NCBI RefSeq assembly: GCF_003144245.1
Contig: NW_020289978.1
Span: forward strand, 372,001-436,000
Direction: 5' to 3'
Length of the DNA stretch: 64,000 bases
From: Jaminaea rosea
Lineage: Eukaryota; Basidiomycota; Exobasidiomycetes; Microstromatales
Part shown: in pieces, positions 1-12,000 of the stretch
How the letters are laid out: each line of letters starts with the position of its first letter
How positions within the stretch are numbered: the stretch's first letter is position 1
The notes under the pieces: model-generated
Told to the model about the DNA's origin: nothing
The model's input: only the letters and a program-made list of their open reading frames with translations
The model's database searches: none
Program-made: the position numbers and the translations under genes

Positions 1-1114
1 AAAGGGGTGCTCCGGATGCACGAGAGGTGCCGTTGCCGCTCATGTGGACTGGCTGCATCATGCCATTGGTAAGGTCGTGGCTGCTTGAATGGCCCACAAA
101 GGGAAGAGAGTGATACTGGCCGGAGTTGTTGGACGTCGAAGAGGCGGACGACCACGGTGAAAGCTGATTCTTTGCCACACCATCCTGGTGAGCGGCTCTC
201 AGCGACATGTCCTGCATGTGTTGCTGCGGCGGCGGCTGCATCGTTCCATTCAGTGAGGCTAATGAAGACGTCGATGAGTCTGCGTAGTAACTAGGTTGGT
301 TCGATGGCGGGCCCATGGCCGTTCGTGAATCCGGGAACAGGGTAGAGCCATGCCTGTATGCTGGTTGAGCGTGTGGCTGGTGCTGAGAAGTTGATGGCAG
401 GGCACGGGCAATTCCATAAGACGAAGGAGAGTGCTGCTGCTGCTGCTGCTGGCCAAGAAGCGCCGTCGAGTGAAGGCTCGGCATCGCTGTCGACGACTGA
501 GCGCCGTAAGTTGCGGATCCAGCGTTGCTTGGACGCGCACTGTTTGGTCGAGAAGACGATGCCGATGAGATAGGCAGGGGCGTATTGGTTGACATGCTGG
601 GTGAAGGGTCGAATTGAGTCTGTCCTGGCGAGCCGTTGTGGAAAGAGAGTGATGTTGCTGCGGAGGCTGAGGGAGTCGTGTCGTGCTGGTCCTGCTGTTG
701 GTGCTGAAGAGGTCGAAGAGGCGTAGACGAGACGGCTCCTCCTCCAATAGCAGTGATGCCAGCATTGGACGAAGATGTTGAGGACGAGCCCGCTGTGCTC
801 TGCGGCGGCCAGAGCGATGAAGAGAAGAACCTCATGCTGTTGTTGTTACTGCTAGGCATTGTAGGCGTGGAGATGGCTGAGCTGCTGCCAGCGCCATCCT
901 CTGCTTTCGGCGCCCAGCCGTAGCTTGGAATGGGCGATGTCATCGATGTCGCGGTAGAGGCAGCTCCCGTGCCAACACTGAGAGCTGAGCTGCCGGTCCC
1001 GTATGCTGAATGCGTAGACTGATGAGCTTGGTACGATTGATGAGAAGCCGCCTGCTGATGCTGCTGCTGGTCGTCTTGATGCTGATCCGCAGGGTGCCGT
1101 GAGAAGGGGTGCAT
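1..1114 (-). CDS. Gln/Ser-rich putative regulatory protein, N-terminal part (cut by left edge)
   Basis: Reading the minus strand from ATG 1114 gives 371 codons without a stop to the window edge, so only the N-terminal part is present. The product is low-complexity: rich in Ser, Gln, His, Pro, Asn and Thr, with Q-runs (a CAG run near 431-450 encodes six Gln) and no transmembrane segment or recognisable domain. This composition is typical of the disordered activation region of a fungal transcription factor or co-regulator whose DNA-binding or catalytic domain would lie beyond the left edge; that role is inference. The frame is also open upstream to about 1350, with another in-frame ATG at 1162 in a poorer start context. 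TCCGTCAG just before 1114 would serve as a splice acceptor, so an upstream exon is possible. Codon use matches the neighbouring genes. The very long gene-free region upstream fits a highly regulated gene. Confidence 0.7.
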   Translation of the reverse strand, partial: MHPFSRHPADQHQDDQQQHQQAASHQSYQAHQSTHSAYGTGSSALSVGTGAASTATSMTSPIPSYGWAPKAEDGAGSSSAISTPTMPSSNNNSMRFFSSSLWPPQSTAGSSSTSSSNAGITAIGGGAVSSTPLRPLQHQQQDQHDTTPSASAATSLSFHNGSPGQTQFDPSPSMSTNTPLPISSASSSRPNSARPSNAGSATYGAQSSTAMPSLHSTALLGQQQQQQHSPSSYGIARALPSTSQHQPHAQPAYRHGSTLFPDSRTAMGPPSNQPSYYADSSTSSLASLNGTMQPPPQQHMQDMSLRAAHQDGVAKNQLSPWSSASSTSNNSGQYHSLPFVGHSSSHDLTNGMMQPVHMSGNGTSRASGAPL

Positions 1115-4100
1115 TACGGCGCTGACGGAGGAGTGGTGATAGGGGATGCGAGCAAGACACATTCGTAAAGAGATGAGGAAGGCTAGGAACTTATCCAAAT
1201 GGTGGGCGAGAGATGGTCGCAAAGGGCTGAGGTATCGTCGGCCGTGTTGACCAGAGGACCTGAAGGAGGAAGGTGTAAAGTACCGAGATGGAGAAGAGAG
1301 GTGCGCTTGACGGCTCCTTGAGAGATTGACAGTCGACAAGAGGCGACGAGCTAGTCAGCTGCTGGGCCTGGAGCGAGAGCGTCTAGTGGTGCCGGCTTGT
1401 TTCCCGGTCTGGTCGAAAGTCCGGTACGCGTTGAGCCGTGAGGGAGCCGAAGGATGGAGGTGATGAAGCGAGTTATCGAGAGCGGAGGACGAATACGGAG
1501 CTGCTGGAGGTCCCAAGAAATGACCACACACGGCTCCTTGAGCGCTATACGACAGGAAACGGGGCACGATTAGTGACCCTGAATGCTCAACGCAGCGGGA
1601 GTAGGCGCGAGAGCTCGCGTACGACCCCAAAAAGGGCGAGTACGTACTGAAGGACAAATATGTACCAAGGGCAGGAACGAGAAGGGAGAGGCGCGCCCGC
1701 TTTCCGTGGGAAGAAACCAAGGGGGCCTGGGGAGCAAGAGATGGGATTGAAATGGGCCGGTGCCGCTGGGTCGAGCGGAACAGCTACTCGATGTCGACCG
1801 ACTTGAGTCGGATGAGACGGGGAGGAGTTCGGGTCGGGCAGCTCCGTGCAGGCTGCGAGATGGACACCTTCGCCTCAAGGCAAACAGGGCAGAGAGATGA
1901 GGGTGAGTGGGCGGAAGACAAGACTTGCCGAACAGGGTCCGGTAATTGTCTGTGTTTAGGAGGAGTCTGAACGGGGAGCCCGAAGATTGAATCGACTAAG
2001 CGTAGACCACCGTCAATGTCGGAGGTCGTGAAGACTCGTAGGCGATGACCAGTACGGAAATTGCGATGCGGGCGTTGGGCTTACGTGGTAGCCAGTCCCT
2101 TACCTACGCCTTTCCTATGCGTGTCGGCCGCGTTGGATGTGGGGCCGATTTGCGAATAAGACTACTCGCCTTGTCCTCTCTTGTCTTGTTAAGAAGGGGC
2201 AGCAACGATGCGACGCGACCTGAGAAAGAGCAACTTGTAGCAAGCCGCGACTTAGCCACGCAGTGCAGTGTGGTTGCAGTCGAGTGCGCGAGTGTGCGTG
2301 TGCAAGCTGCCGTAGTGCGTGGAGCGGGCGGCGAAGATGACGACGCAGTGCGGCAGCAGCGATAGCAGAGAGCGAGCTAAGCTACAAAGGTACGGCTAGA
2401 GGATGAGACCGGCCAGGTGGTGAGCGGCACTCGAGAAGCTCAGGTGATACCGAGGTCGAGACGACGTCGACTAAGGCGCAAGAGTGAGGATGAATCCTCG
2501 TTGAGTTGGAGAATGGGCGCGTGTGGCGCTGTTGTGGGTCTCGACCCGACGCTTGAGCGGACGATTTGCTCGGCTTTGCTTGCTTGGTTGTTGACGCCAA
2601 AGGGCGTACGAGGATAGACTCGAAGATGAGGTGAGAGGAGCAAGGATGTCGCAGTCGCGGCGAGGGAAATTAGATCGTGGCGCGACGAAAAGGAGGAAAG
2701 TTGGTAGTTGTGAGGCAACAGTGGGCTACGCTGAGTGCGCAATGGTTGGGGGCCTTTATGAAGGGCGCAAAGAAGAGGAGGAGTGCAGAAGCAAAGAGGT
2801 GAGAATGGGCAACAAGGCTAGTGAGCGAGCGAGGAGACGACGACAGGACCCCGAAAGATCGTCGACAAACGAAACGCCAGGCAAAGGAGGGGCGACGGCG
2901 CTACAGGCGGGTGGGGGGCTAAGGAGAGCCAGGAGACCGGCGGCGAGTGGGTGGTCGGTGCTGCTGTGCTGCTGCGAGGACACCGCCGGAAAGATGGAGC
3001 TTCTTGCTCCTCGTCGAGGTCGGGCTGTGGGCGACGACGTGGGAGATGCGAGATGGGGCGCGAGGAGGGGATAGAGGCGAGCGCTTGAAGACCGGGGATG
3101 GCTCGCTCGCCTCTCGCTCGTTTGTTCGTCAGGGTGCCAAGATTGAAGGCAAGGGCATGAGCGAGGGGTAGGCGGGATCGGCGACGAGCCAACAATGAAG
3201 CGCCTCCCGCCTCACAATGAATTGTTGACAGAGATTGACTGGAGGCCGAGGTTCCACTAGCTGCCAGGCATGCGTCCACATCTGGCTCAGCCCGTTCTTG
3301 GTCCGCCAATTCGAGCGGATCTCTTGCACTGGCTGACAGGTACTATATGCGCAAATGTCCGAGGAGCTGCAGGCCGCGAGCGACGCAGGTAGACTGGTCG
3401 AGAGATGCATAACGATGCGTGATCTGTGAGCATGCTGGAGTAATGCTGACGGGCTCTGGTGGCATATGCCTATTCATGGCGGACGACGAAGGGGACGGCG
3501 GGGATCCGACCGACGACCTGCACACGTCACGTCTACGGCGCTCCTGGTGATGGATTGATGATGAGCAAGTCTTGCTCCTACACGCCTGCAACTTTCGTCG
3601 CTCTGCGCTCTCCTGCCCATCTCCCCGCACCCTCAGCACCTCACCTCAATTTGAGTTCTTGGATTTCACCGGCGGCTTGGCTGCTGGACTGCAGCGAAGC
3701 TGTGCATGGCGCATCAAGACACACACGTCAGAACGACAACAGCTGCGACATCAGCCAACAACTTCTTCTTCTTCCTCTGCTGGTCCCGCCTTCATCCCGC
3801 TCGCTCCAGGTTAGCTGTGGCGACCTCAGAAGGAGTGGCGGTGTGTTGTCTGGCGCGTTTCGTGGCTTTGGTGTCGCACCTCCGTCTCCGGCCGAGAAAA
3901 GCTGAGGAAAGGGGGTGAGATCCGACGGCGGTGCTTGAATCGGCGAGGCGAACCACTAGTCTCACGACGACGCTGCATATGCGGCGAGAAGACCGCGCAA
4001 CGAGGCGTCCTTTCGTTCGTCGGTTGTCACATCGTCGTCGTCGTCCATTGATGCGCTGGTATGCAAAGCGTGGGCATCGGAGGGCATTTGCTCATCCTTT

Positions 4101-6037
4101 CGGATTCCGCTGAGCGATCATCATTCCAGCTGAGCAGAGTGTCGTGGCAAAGTCGTCATCGTAACATCGTAATGTAACGTCGGTAAGTGTCGCCCCCAGA
4201 ATCCGCTTGCGGGCCATTGTAACGAGAGTCAGTCCTGCAATCGGCATCCTCTTATCGCCCAAAGAGATTCTCAATTCAATACATGGGTGCGATGCTCGTG
4301 GGCGGTGGTAACCTCATCTATGCAAGCTGCTGACAAGCTTTGGCTGTCCTGATTGCGTTGCGTTGCGTAGCGTGAGGCGAGTGAGGGACCATGGAGCGAG
4401 CAAGCAAGCATAGTAGAATGGCAAAAGCCGGCCTGTCAATGCGCGTGCGGGCCTCGATTGCGTTGCAGGGCAGCGAGGGAGCTCCGGTACCCACAACCTT
4501 TAGCTCTGCTTTCGTCAGTTTGCCGCTTCTGATTGAGCGAAGGCAGAGATCGTGGGGAAGCAAAGAGCGAGCGAGATAGCGAGCAGCTCTGTGCACGCCA
4601 GAAGGGCCCCCACCACAAAATCGAGCGAGGGCAAGGGACGGGACGTCTTGGCGAATCAGTGTGGGAGCTACTACATTCCTTGGAGCCCTCCTGAGGATAG
4701 GATCGAGCAATGCCCTTCACCATCACGGCCCAGAGTGGGCCTGTCGTGGCGATGCGTGACGCTCTTCAGGGATGAGAAGTCGCATCATTCACCTCCGCGA
4801 AATGTGCGGACCTGTGTTGATATCGGCATTCTCCTCATCCTCGATCTCGCCTGAAGTTGAAGTCAAGTAGGCCAGACCGATTTCGCTTGTGTAAGCGGCC
4901 CTCCCGTTCATCTAGATGGTGATGGGCTCGCTACCCAGCTCTTCTCAGTGCGAGCAACAAGGTTCATCGAGCGCTCGACACAAGGAATTGGAAGGTACAA
5001 AATTAGAGTCAGGGCTGGTTGACGCTTGGGTGGCTGAAGAAGCGCGCGAAGGGGGAGATGCTCGGACGGGGCTTTGGTCTGAGCTTGGCTCCGACGTTTT
5101 CCTCTCTCCGACCTCGTCGTTAGACGAACCTCGGCGAGGAGTAGTGGCACCTGGAGAGTCGTCAAACTCAGTTTTGTCGAGATCTCATCTCTCCGTCTCC
5201 GACTCGTCTAGTCTCCGTGCAGGCAATACGGCGACGGAGGCGCGGCGACGATGACGAACCCAGTGACACCGAGCCGTGAGGAGAAGGAATGATGCCGTGA
5301 GCATCGTCGAAACGACGTTGCCGGAAGCGGTGCAAGACGATGCCGGAGCGGGACGTGGTAGCATCGGCGATGGCGATCAGAAATCGGGCGGGAAGGGGTG
5401 GGAAAGGCCGAGATCGAGGGTCGAGGGTCGCGGGTTGGTTGGTGATCGTGGGAGCAGCCGGCAAGGAGACGATGACACGCCGTACCGCTGCCATGAGGCG
5501 ACGCGGAGTGAGATATTCGGGACGGCGAGCTGACCGACTGGCGATCAAAGGGTCTTTGTGATCGAGCAGCGGCTCGTGATCGCGCTGCATAGGCAATGAA
5601 CACCGTCTTGCTTTTCTGTCGATCGATGATCAAGACCGGAGGCCGAACCTACTACTCTGAAGCGCGGGATCAGGAGTACGGGGAGGAGCTGACTTGGTCA
5701 GACGATGGAGGTCAACAGACCATTACGAGCCTCGCGTCGTCGCGAGATGGTGAGCAGGCATCATCACGTTTGGAAAGCACAGCCTTTGTCATCTCGTCAG
5801 CCTCTCTGGACTGGCTCCCTCAGCCGACCGGTTCTCTGCCGGAGCTTCCCGAGCTACGACTGATCATCACCCTCTGCCCCATCATTCTTCCTCCAGCCAA
5901 CCTCGTCATTCTGTCGTCTCATCGCAAGTCCCTCGGATGTACGCAGCAGTGATTCTTCGAATGTCATACCGAACACAAAACCAGAATACAGAGTAGTGAG
6001 CACCACACGAACACGAAGCGCCTGATTCTCCCTGCTC
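1115..6037. other. Gene-poor region of about 4.9 kb upstream of the Q/S-rich regulator
   Basis: I find no convincing gene on either strand. The open frames here are short, compositionally random, overlap each other on both strands, and show no known motif or splice-linked continuation. From roughly 2200 to 3200 the plus strand is purine-rich, so the sense strand of the regulator is CT-rich, as in fungal promoters and long 5' leaders. Neighbouring intergenic gaps are 0.05 to 1.2 kb, so this one stands out. It probably holds the promoter and a long leader (perhaps with leader introns and small upstream ORFs) of the minus-strand regulator, plus the 3' end region of Vps1. A lineage-specific or non-coding RNA gene cannot be excluded from sequence alone. 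Confidence 0.6.
3073..3114. repeat. Perfect 11-bp inverted repeat with 20-nt loop
   Basis: AGAGGCGAGCG at 3073-3083 is the exact reverse complement of CGCTCGCCTCT at 3104-3114, giving a GC-rich stem with a 20-nt loop. It lies inside the long gene-free region, about 2 kb upstream of the regulator start. It could be a leader-RNA hairpin or a dyad protein-binding site. No function can be assigned. Confidence 0.5.
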
Positions 6038-8676
6038 TTAGATGCCCGACAACAGCATCATCGCCTCCTTGTAGGTCCCCAGTAGCTCCATCAATCTCTT
6101 CCTCTCATTCGTCAACGCCTCGTCCTCCTCTAGCAAGCTCCCAAAGAGCGTCTCCTTGTACAGTGCGCTCACCAGCCTGTTCTGGACCGACTCGCGCGAG
6201 AAGTTGACGAGCAAATGCATGACGGCTTTCGGCACCAGGTCCTGGATGCATTGCCTCACGATACCGAAGTAAGAGGCGATGAGTGATCGAATCAGGTTAG
6301 TCTCGAGCACCTCGCGCTCAGAGAGGGAGAAGTCGTCCGCGTGATTAGGCGTGGCTTCAAGGTGCTTGTCCAGCGACTTCATATCGTAAGCTGCAGAGCT
6401 ACCTTCGCGGCCTGCCATAGGGTTCGTCTTGTACGACGACGACGCCGAGCGAGAGTGGTGGCTGGAGTGGTGATGAGAGGAGCCATGCCCGTGGAGGTCG
6501 CCAAGAATGTTGCCCCGGTGTGCAGGGGTGGCGGGCCCGAGGCCGGGGACAGCGCCTGCTGAGCTTGAGCCCGGTGCTCCGGAGGCCCCGCCAAAGAAGT
6601 AATCGAGGAAGGATTCGCGAGGGGCAGGGGACTGGTGGGGCGGTGGGGCGCCACGCAGGATGTGGGAGGGCGGGTCCCCTCGTTGTGACTGGGACGGCGC
6701 TGAGTCGTGGTGATGACGGCTTGAACCCTCGCCGCGCCCGCCTTTGCCGCTGCTGCGATGACCCTTCGTGGAAGACGTCCCATTCACCTTGCGCCCCGAT
6801 GAGTCTCCCGGCTCGTCATCATCATCAGTCATGATCGCCGCGCCATTCGCCGACTCCGACCCCGTGGAGTTGCGACGCTGCGTAATCATTTGCCTCTGCG
6901 CATGCTGGTCCCCTTCACGTGTCTGGCGAGCGATGTTGGCCGAGTCCTGTACGAAGGACGGGTGGTTGGTATTGATGTAGGCGGCCTGAATGTCGATGAG
7001 GCTTTGCACATACTCGGAGGTAGGGCCAAGCCTCTCTCTCAGCAGCTCAGAGACTACCTCTATCAGTTGCGCGTGCAAGCGAGGGAAGCGCTCGAGCTCC
7101 TTGGAGGTGCAGTTGTGGCAGATCTTCATGAGCTCCTCGTAGACGAGCTCAACGCAACGCAGGCTCGGCGGCTCGAGGAGCTTGATTTGTGGCTTGACGA
7201 GCAACTCAAAGGCTGCTTCTGGGACGAAGAGGCTGGGTCGCGGGCCGGTGGAGTTGCGGATTGCGGTGCGAATATCCTGAACGGTGAGGTTCTGCGTCGG
7301 ATTGATGCTGTCCAGTGCGTGGCCGAACACGTCATGGAAGATGTAGTAGACGCGGGCGCCTCCGCATAGCTCTTTAGTTGAGATGTCGAACGTAGTTCCG
7401 TCGATGGAGGCGACAAAGTCTCGCGCGAATTGGGTCATGAGCTTCAGGATAAGGGTCCCGCGGTGCTGGTCGCCCAGGAAGGTCGTGTCGCCAAACGCAG
7501 CGAGCTCTTGCTGCGTCTGCCCCATCAACGTGTTGAGACGAGCCTTCATGTCCGGCAGCTTGTCACGAATGTGGTTCATCAGAACGCTGTTGAGCGTCTT
7601 TGCCAGGTATTTTGTTCCGCAGCGATGGGCGATGTTGCGATAGGCTGGGTGCGTCTTGAAGAACTCTTCCTCTGACCTCCTCGCTGAGAGCATCGAAACA
7701 TTGCCGTTGATGTCCTGCTGCGAGCGGTTGACAACGCCAATGAAGCCCAGCTTGAGCGGATAAACTCGCCCAGTGAGAATGTCAAGGGCGTGAGTGCCCT
7801 GGTCCATGAGGTCAAGCTTGGTCAAGACTCCAATTGTCCGCCTCCCTTGGGGGTCGATGGCGCGAGCCAGCTTCAAGCTGTCTGAATTCGCCAGGTCGAC
7901 GTTGGCGGGGCTGACAGCAATGATGATGCCTGTCGCGATGGTGAAGAGATGTAGAATGTCAGTCGTCATACTCCTTGTCGCGCCGTCCAACGTCGTCGTC
8001 GCCGCCGTCGCTCCTCACAATTGGGCTTTGAGATGTAACTCGAGACGAGTCCGTAGATCTGCCTCTCGATGTCGGAAGGCTGATCGCCGACTGGGATCTT
8101 TGTGAGGCCGGGCAGGTCGACGAGGGTCAGATTGAGGACATTGGGGCTGTAGATCTTGAGGTGGATGGGCAGCTTCGACACGCCCTTGTTCTGCCCGGCG
8201 ACGCGAAATGTCTCGTTCTCAATCTCCTTGCGGACATCTGCGAAGTCGGTGAAGCGCTTGTCGAGGTGAAGGAACTCGGCATACTCTGTTCCAGGTGGCA
8301 GCGATGAGGCCACTGTTGGTTTTGAGGATGAAGATGACGATGACGAGCTGCGGTCGTTGTTGGATGAGGCGGTAGGTGGAGGAGTGTGGACGAGCTGAAG
8401 GACAAGCGGACGACGTGTGACGATGCCTGATCCTCTGGGAAGGAAATCCTTGCCGACGATGCTGGGAGGAGGGATATGAGGAGCGATGACGAGTCAGTGG
8501 GGATGCCTGCACATAGCGTTGCGTACCATGGACATCACTCACGTCTCCAGCACGCTCGATTTGCCAGAGCTCTGAGCGCCTACGACGACGCATTGCGGGA
8601 GATCGACCGTCTCTCCTCCAATGGCAGCGAAGGTGTCCTGGAGCTTGTTGACGATCTTGATGAGATCAACATCCAT
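6038..8676 (-). CDS. VPS1: Dynamin-like GTPase Vps1
   Basis: Large GTPase that drives membrane scission in vacuolar protein sorting, endocytosis and peroxisome fission. Three exons on the minus strand: 8676-8543, 8461-8019 and 7929-6038, joined to 822 aa. G1 is GAQSSGKSS (residues 33-41), G3 is [15 protein letters not shown]4 is [10 protein letters not shown], followed by NRSQQDI. The exon 2/3 join restores [20 protein letters not shown], as in yeast Vps1, which supports the splice choice. A middle domain follows, then a His/Ser/Gly-rich insert of about 170 residues, then the GTPase effector domain that ends the protein. Yeast Vps1 is about 704 aa; the extra length is mainly the disordered insert plus a short Ser-run in the GTPase domain. 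There is no PH domain, as expected for Vps1. It is divergent to Cog7 with 373 bp between start codons. Confidence 0.96.
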
Positions 8677-9049
8677 GGTGGCAGCAGAGAGGTGGGGTGG
8701 ACGAAGAAAGAGTGAAAGTGATCGCGTCGCTGCCTCTGCTGCGACTGTGTAGTGACGAGAGTCTGAAAACAACACACACACGACGAGGTCGACGAGGGCC
8801 GGGGTACAACGAGCGGACGAGCGGACGGGCGGGCGAGCGGGCCAACGGGGGCGCGCAGCCAACCACGAGACGAGGCCATGAGCTGCTTGGACGCAGTGCG
8901 GTGAGTGTCACTTTGTCGCCTGTCCGTGCGTGTCGCTGAATGCCCGCGACCTTCTCAAGCCTAGCTGGCCATCACGGTAACGACCAAGGCTGATGGTCAC
9001 AACATAGCCAGAACTTGTGAGAGTGTCAAGGCATCCTTTGCCGCTCGCC
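8677..9049. promoter_or_regulatory. Divergent promoter region VPS1/COG7
   Basis: A 373-bp gap separates two outward-facing start codons. It must hold both promoters. I see no TATA box or clear dyad site; the stretch is GC-rich with GCGGGCGAGCGG-type repeats around 8815-8850. Confidence 0.5.
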
Positions 9050-12000
9050 ATGGCCACCTCGCCAACTAGGACGCGGCCTCGAGCGCCCGTACCACCACCA
9101 GTGGCGCGCTCCTCATCATCCTCGTCCTCACTCCTCTTCAATGGCAATCCTCCTCGCCACGCCTCGAGCGCAGACATCGTCGAGGAGACTGAAGCTATCG
9201 GAAGCGACGACGGTACAGCCGGCGAAGACGACCTGCTAGCGTCACTGGATGGCGACGACTTTGACCCAGTCATCTGGCTCAATGACCATCTCGACGATGC
9301 TTGCCCACAAGGCTCAGCTGCATCGGCCTCCTTGCCCGAAATCGATGCCGCCCTCTCTTCTCTAATCACAAGTTCATCTATAGCGCGCTCAGATGTAGGG
9401 ACCAGTATCGGGGAGGCCATCGCCCGCTCATCTCGAGACGTGCCCAAGCTCGCCGACGACATGACTTGGGTAACGAAAAGCGTCTCGACCCTACAGTCAA
9501 AGATCGATCACTTGGCCTCTATGGCTCCTGACTACAACCAGGACCCAGGTAGCTCAGCGCTGTCACACCTGGCTCAGCTGCATCACCTTCACTCCCAATT
9601 AGCTTCCTACCAGTCCCTCCTGCGTCTCGCCTCCTCGTGGTCAACTTTAGCATCCGACGTCTCTTCCCTCCTCACCGAAGCCAACTCGCCCTCAATACCC
9701 CTCGCCGACCTCGTCGCTAATCTCAACTCTGCCTCTATGCGGCTCACAGAGGCAAAGGACTCGCTCAATGTCTTTGGCGATCCGAAGGAAGCGCAAGAAA
9801 AGGCGAAGCTCCTCCTCGATCTCACTGATGGATTTGAAGCGACTGTGAGGCCCAAGCTCGTCCAGCGTATTCGTGCACTGCCACATCAGCAGTCTACATC
9901 ATCTGCCCCACCGACGGCCACGCCAGAGGACATCGAAGCGATCCGGATGCTCGCAAATCTCCTCGAGCGCGTCGGGAGAGGAGCTGTGTTTGGAGAATGC
10001 TGGCGGCGGACAAGAGCAGAGGCGCTCCTCGAGAGTTGGAAAAGAAGTTCATCTGCCCCTGCTGGAGTCGCGCCATCTTCTCAAGTGCAATCCCTCCTCT
10101 TCAGCGTGGTGTCTCTCCTGTCAAGCGAGAGGGCATATGCGCCCATCCTGTTTCCGGAGAACACATTGGCTGCTGTCACAGAGCTCGTGGAGGGTACGCT
10201 GCAGTGCCTTTCGCCTAGTTTGGGCCAATTTGTTGAGACTGCAAGAGCGTCAAACGAGGAAGGCCTCCTCGAAGTCATCAAGATCGTCAGAGTCATGCGG
10301 GAGGGCGGGCGCGATATCAGCCGCATCTTGACAAGACTGGCTGTAACAAGCAGCGCTCCCACAGCAAGCTTTGAAGCTCAATCAGCAGCAACAGTCACTG
10401 ATGGCACCGTCTCGCCGCAAGCAGCTAGGCAAAGAAAAATCTCGGATGCTCCGACGAGTCCGACGCATGACAGGAGGGCTTCCCTTTCTCGCCGGCGCTC
10501 TTCGCGACTGAGCTCCAAGCGACTATCTATCTCGGGGACAGGCCACGACGAATCCATTATCGAAGACGGCAAAGCAGTCGCCGCTTCTCCAGGAGATGCA
10601 GCCTCAGTCTCCGTCCTGATCGCTGCGGAACGGCGGTTTTGCGAGGCCTACTACACTTCCCTCGTCTCATCATGGGACAGCTTCGGCGCCAGCGAGAGGG
10701 CTCTTCTTCGCGCTCTGTGGCAGAGAGAGAGCCAGACGCTGGTCATGTACTCGCGACCTACAGCAGGAGCGGAGCAGACACTCTCATCTGTTTACGAGCA
10801 CCTTGCGAGGTCAATGGCCGTCCTCATTGATCTCAGTGAGGACTCCCTTGGGCGATGCTTAGAGCTCACGCGTGGTCTGGCTGTCAAAGGATTGTTGAGC
10901 GCAGTGGAAGATGTGGTAGCTGCTGTAGTCGAAGAGGCAGGCAAGGACGTGGAAGCTCTTTGTCGCGGCGCATGGCAGAAGTACACCCTCGCCAGCGCGC
11001 GCTTTGATGGGAGCGAGTGGAACGCTTTTGGAGAGGTGGCAAGGGTGCTCGCTGGCATGCGAGGGCTCTGTCGCAGGGCCCAGGCACTTCACGCTTCGCT
11101 CGTAGCGGGGCTGAAGGAAACTTCGCTTGCTATGGCGGCTAAGGATGCAAGCAAAGCTGAAGGGTCAGCGGAATCACAGGAAGCCGTCATCGAATGCCTG
11201 ATCAAGCTGCGGGCTGCGACCGGTCCTACCCCTGCTGCCGGTGAGGTTGCGCTTCTCATGGAGAAGTCGACGGTGACTTCTGATCCGGGAGAGAGAGAAG
11301 CGCGCAAGCAGATCGCGGCGATGCCTTCGAACAGCGAGCCTAGCAATACGGCTTCTCTCGGCCCCATCGCCTCAGCTTCAACACTCGCCCATCAAGTGCT
11401 CCCATCCCTCCCTCTTCTTCCTCGCCTTACCCAATCCATCGCTTTCCTTCTCACACCCTTCCTACACTCTCTCCTTCTCCTCCCCCTTTCCCCGCTCCTG
11501 TCGCAACTGCTTACAGTCTACTCTGACTTACCACACTGGACGTCCAAGACCTTACCGGGGCAAGTCAGCAACGAATTCCAACTGGACATGCCTTCCTTCT
11601 CTCTTGGCCCAACGGAATTGATGCAGAGCGTAGGAGAAGGGCTACTCGGGCTGGTCAGGGAGCTAGAAGGGTGGATGCAGGCAGACCAGGACGAAAGGGA
11701 GAACGGGATCAGGTGGGGCGTCGAATTGATGGTGGAGAGGGCACGGCCGTCGGATGGAAATCAGGCAAGTAGTGCTGCACAGATGGAAGAGCGCAGCGCG
11801 CAAGACGCGAAAGCAGAAAGGAGACGCAGCTCCATGCTGCCGCCACCTCAGCCGGAGGTGGGACCCTCTCTTTCGCCGACTAAGCAGCGCAGGCAGAGCT
11901 CCTTCCTCTCAGCGAGCGGCGGCGTGGGCGAAGCGTCGTCACCGAGCGAAGGTTTGGCTTTGTCGACTTCGCCTTCCTCGGTCTCGCCGCCTTTGACGCG

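Noticed and set aside
1355-5952. Many open frames of 60-163 codons on both strands
   Set aside because: They overlap each other, have random composition for GC-rich DNA, no motif and no splice-linked continuation.
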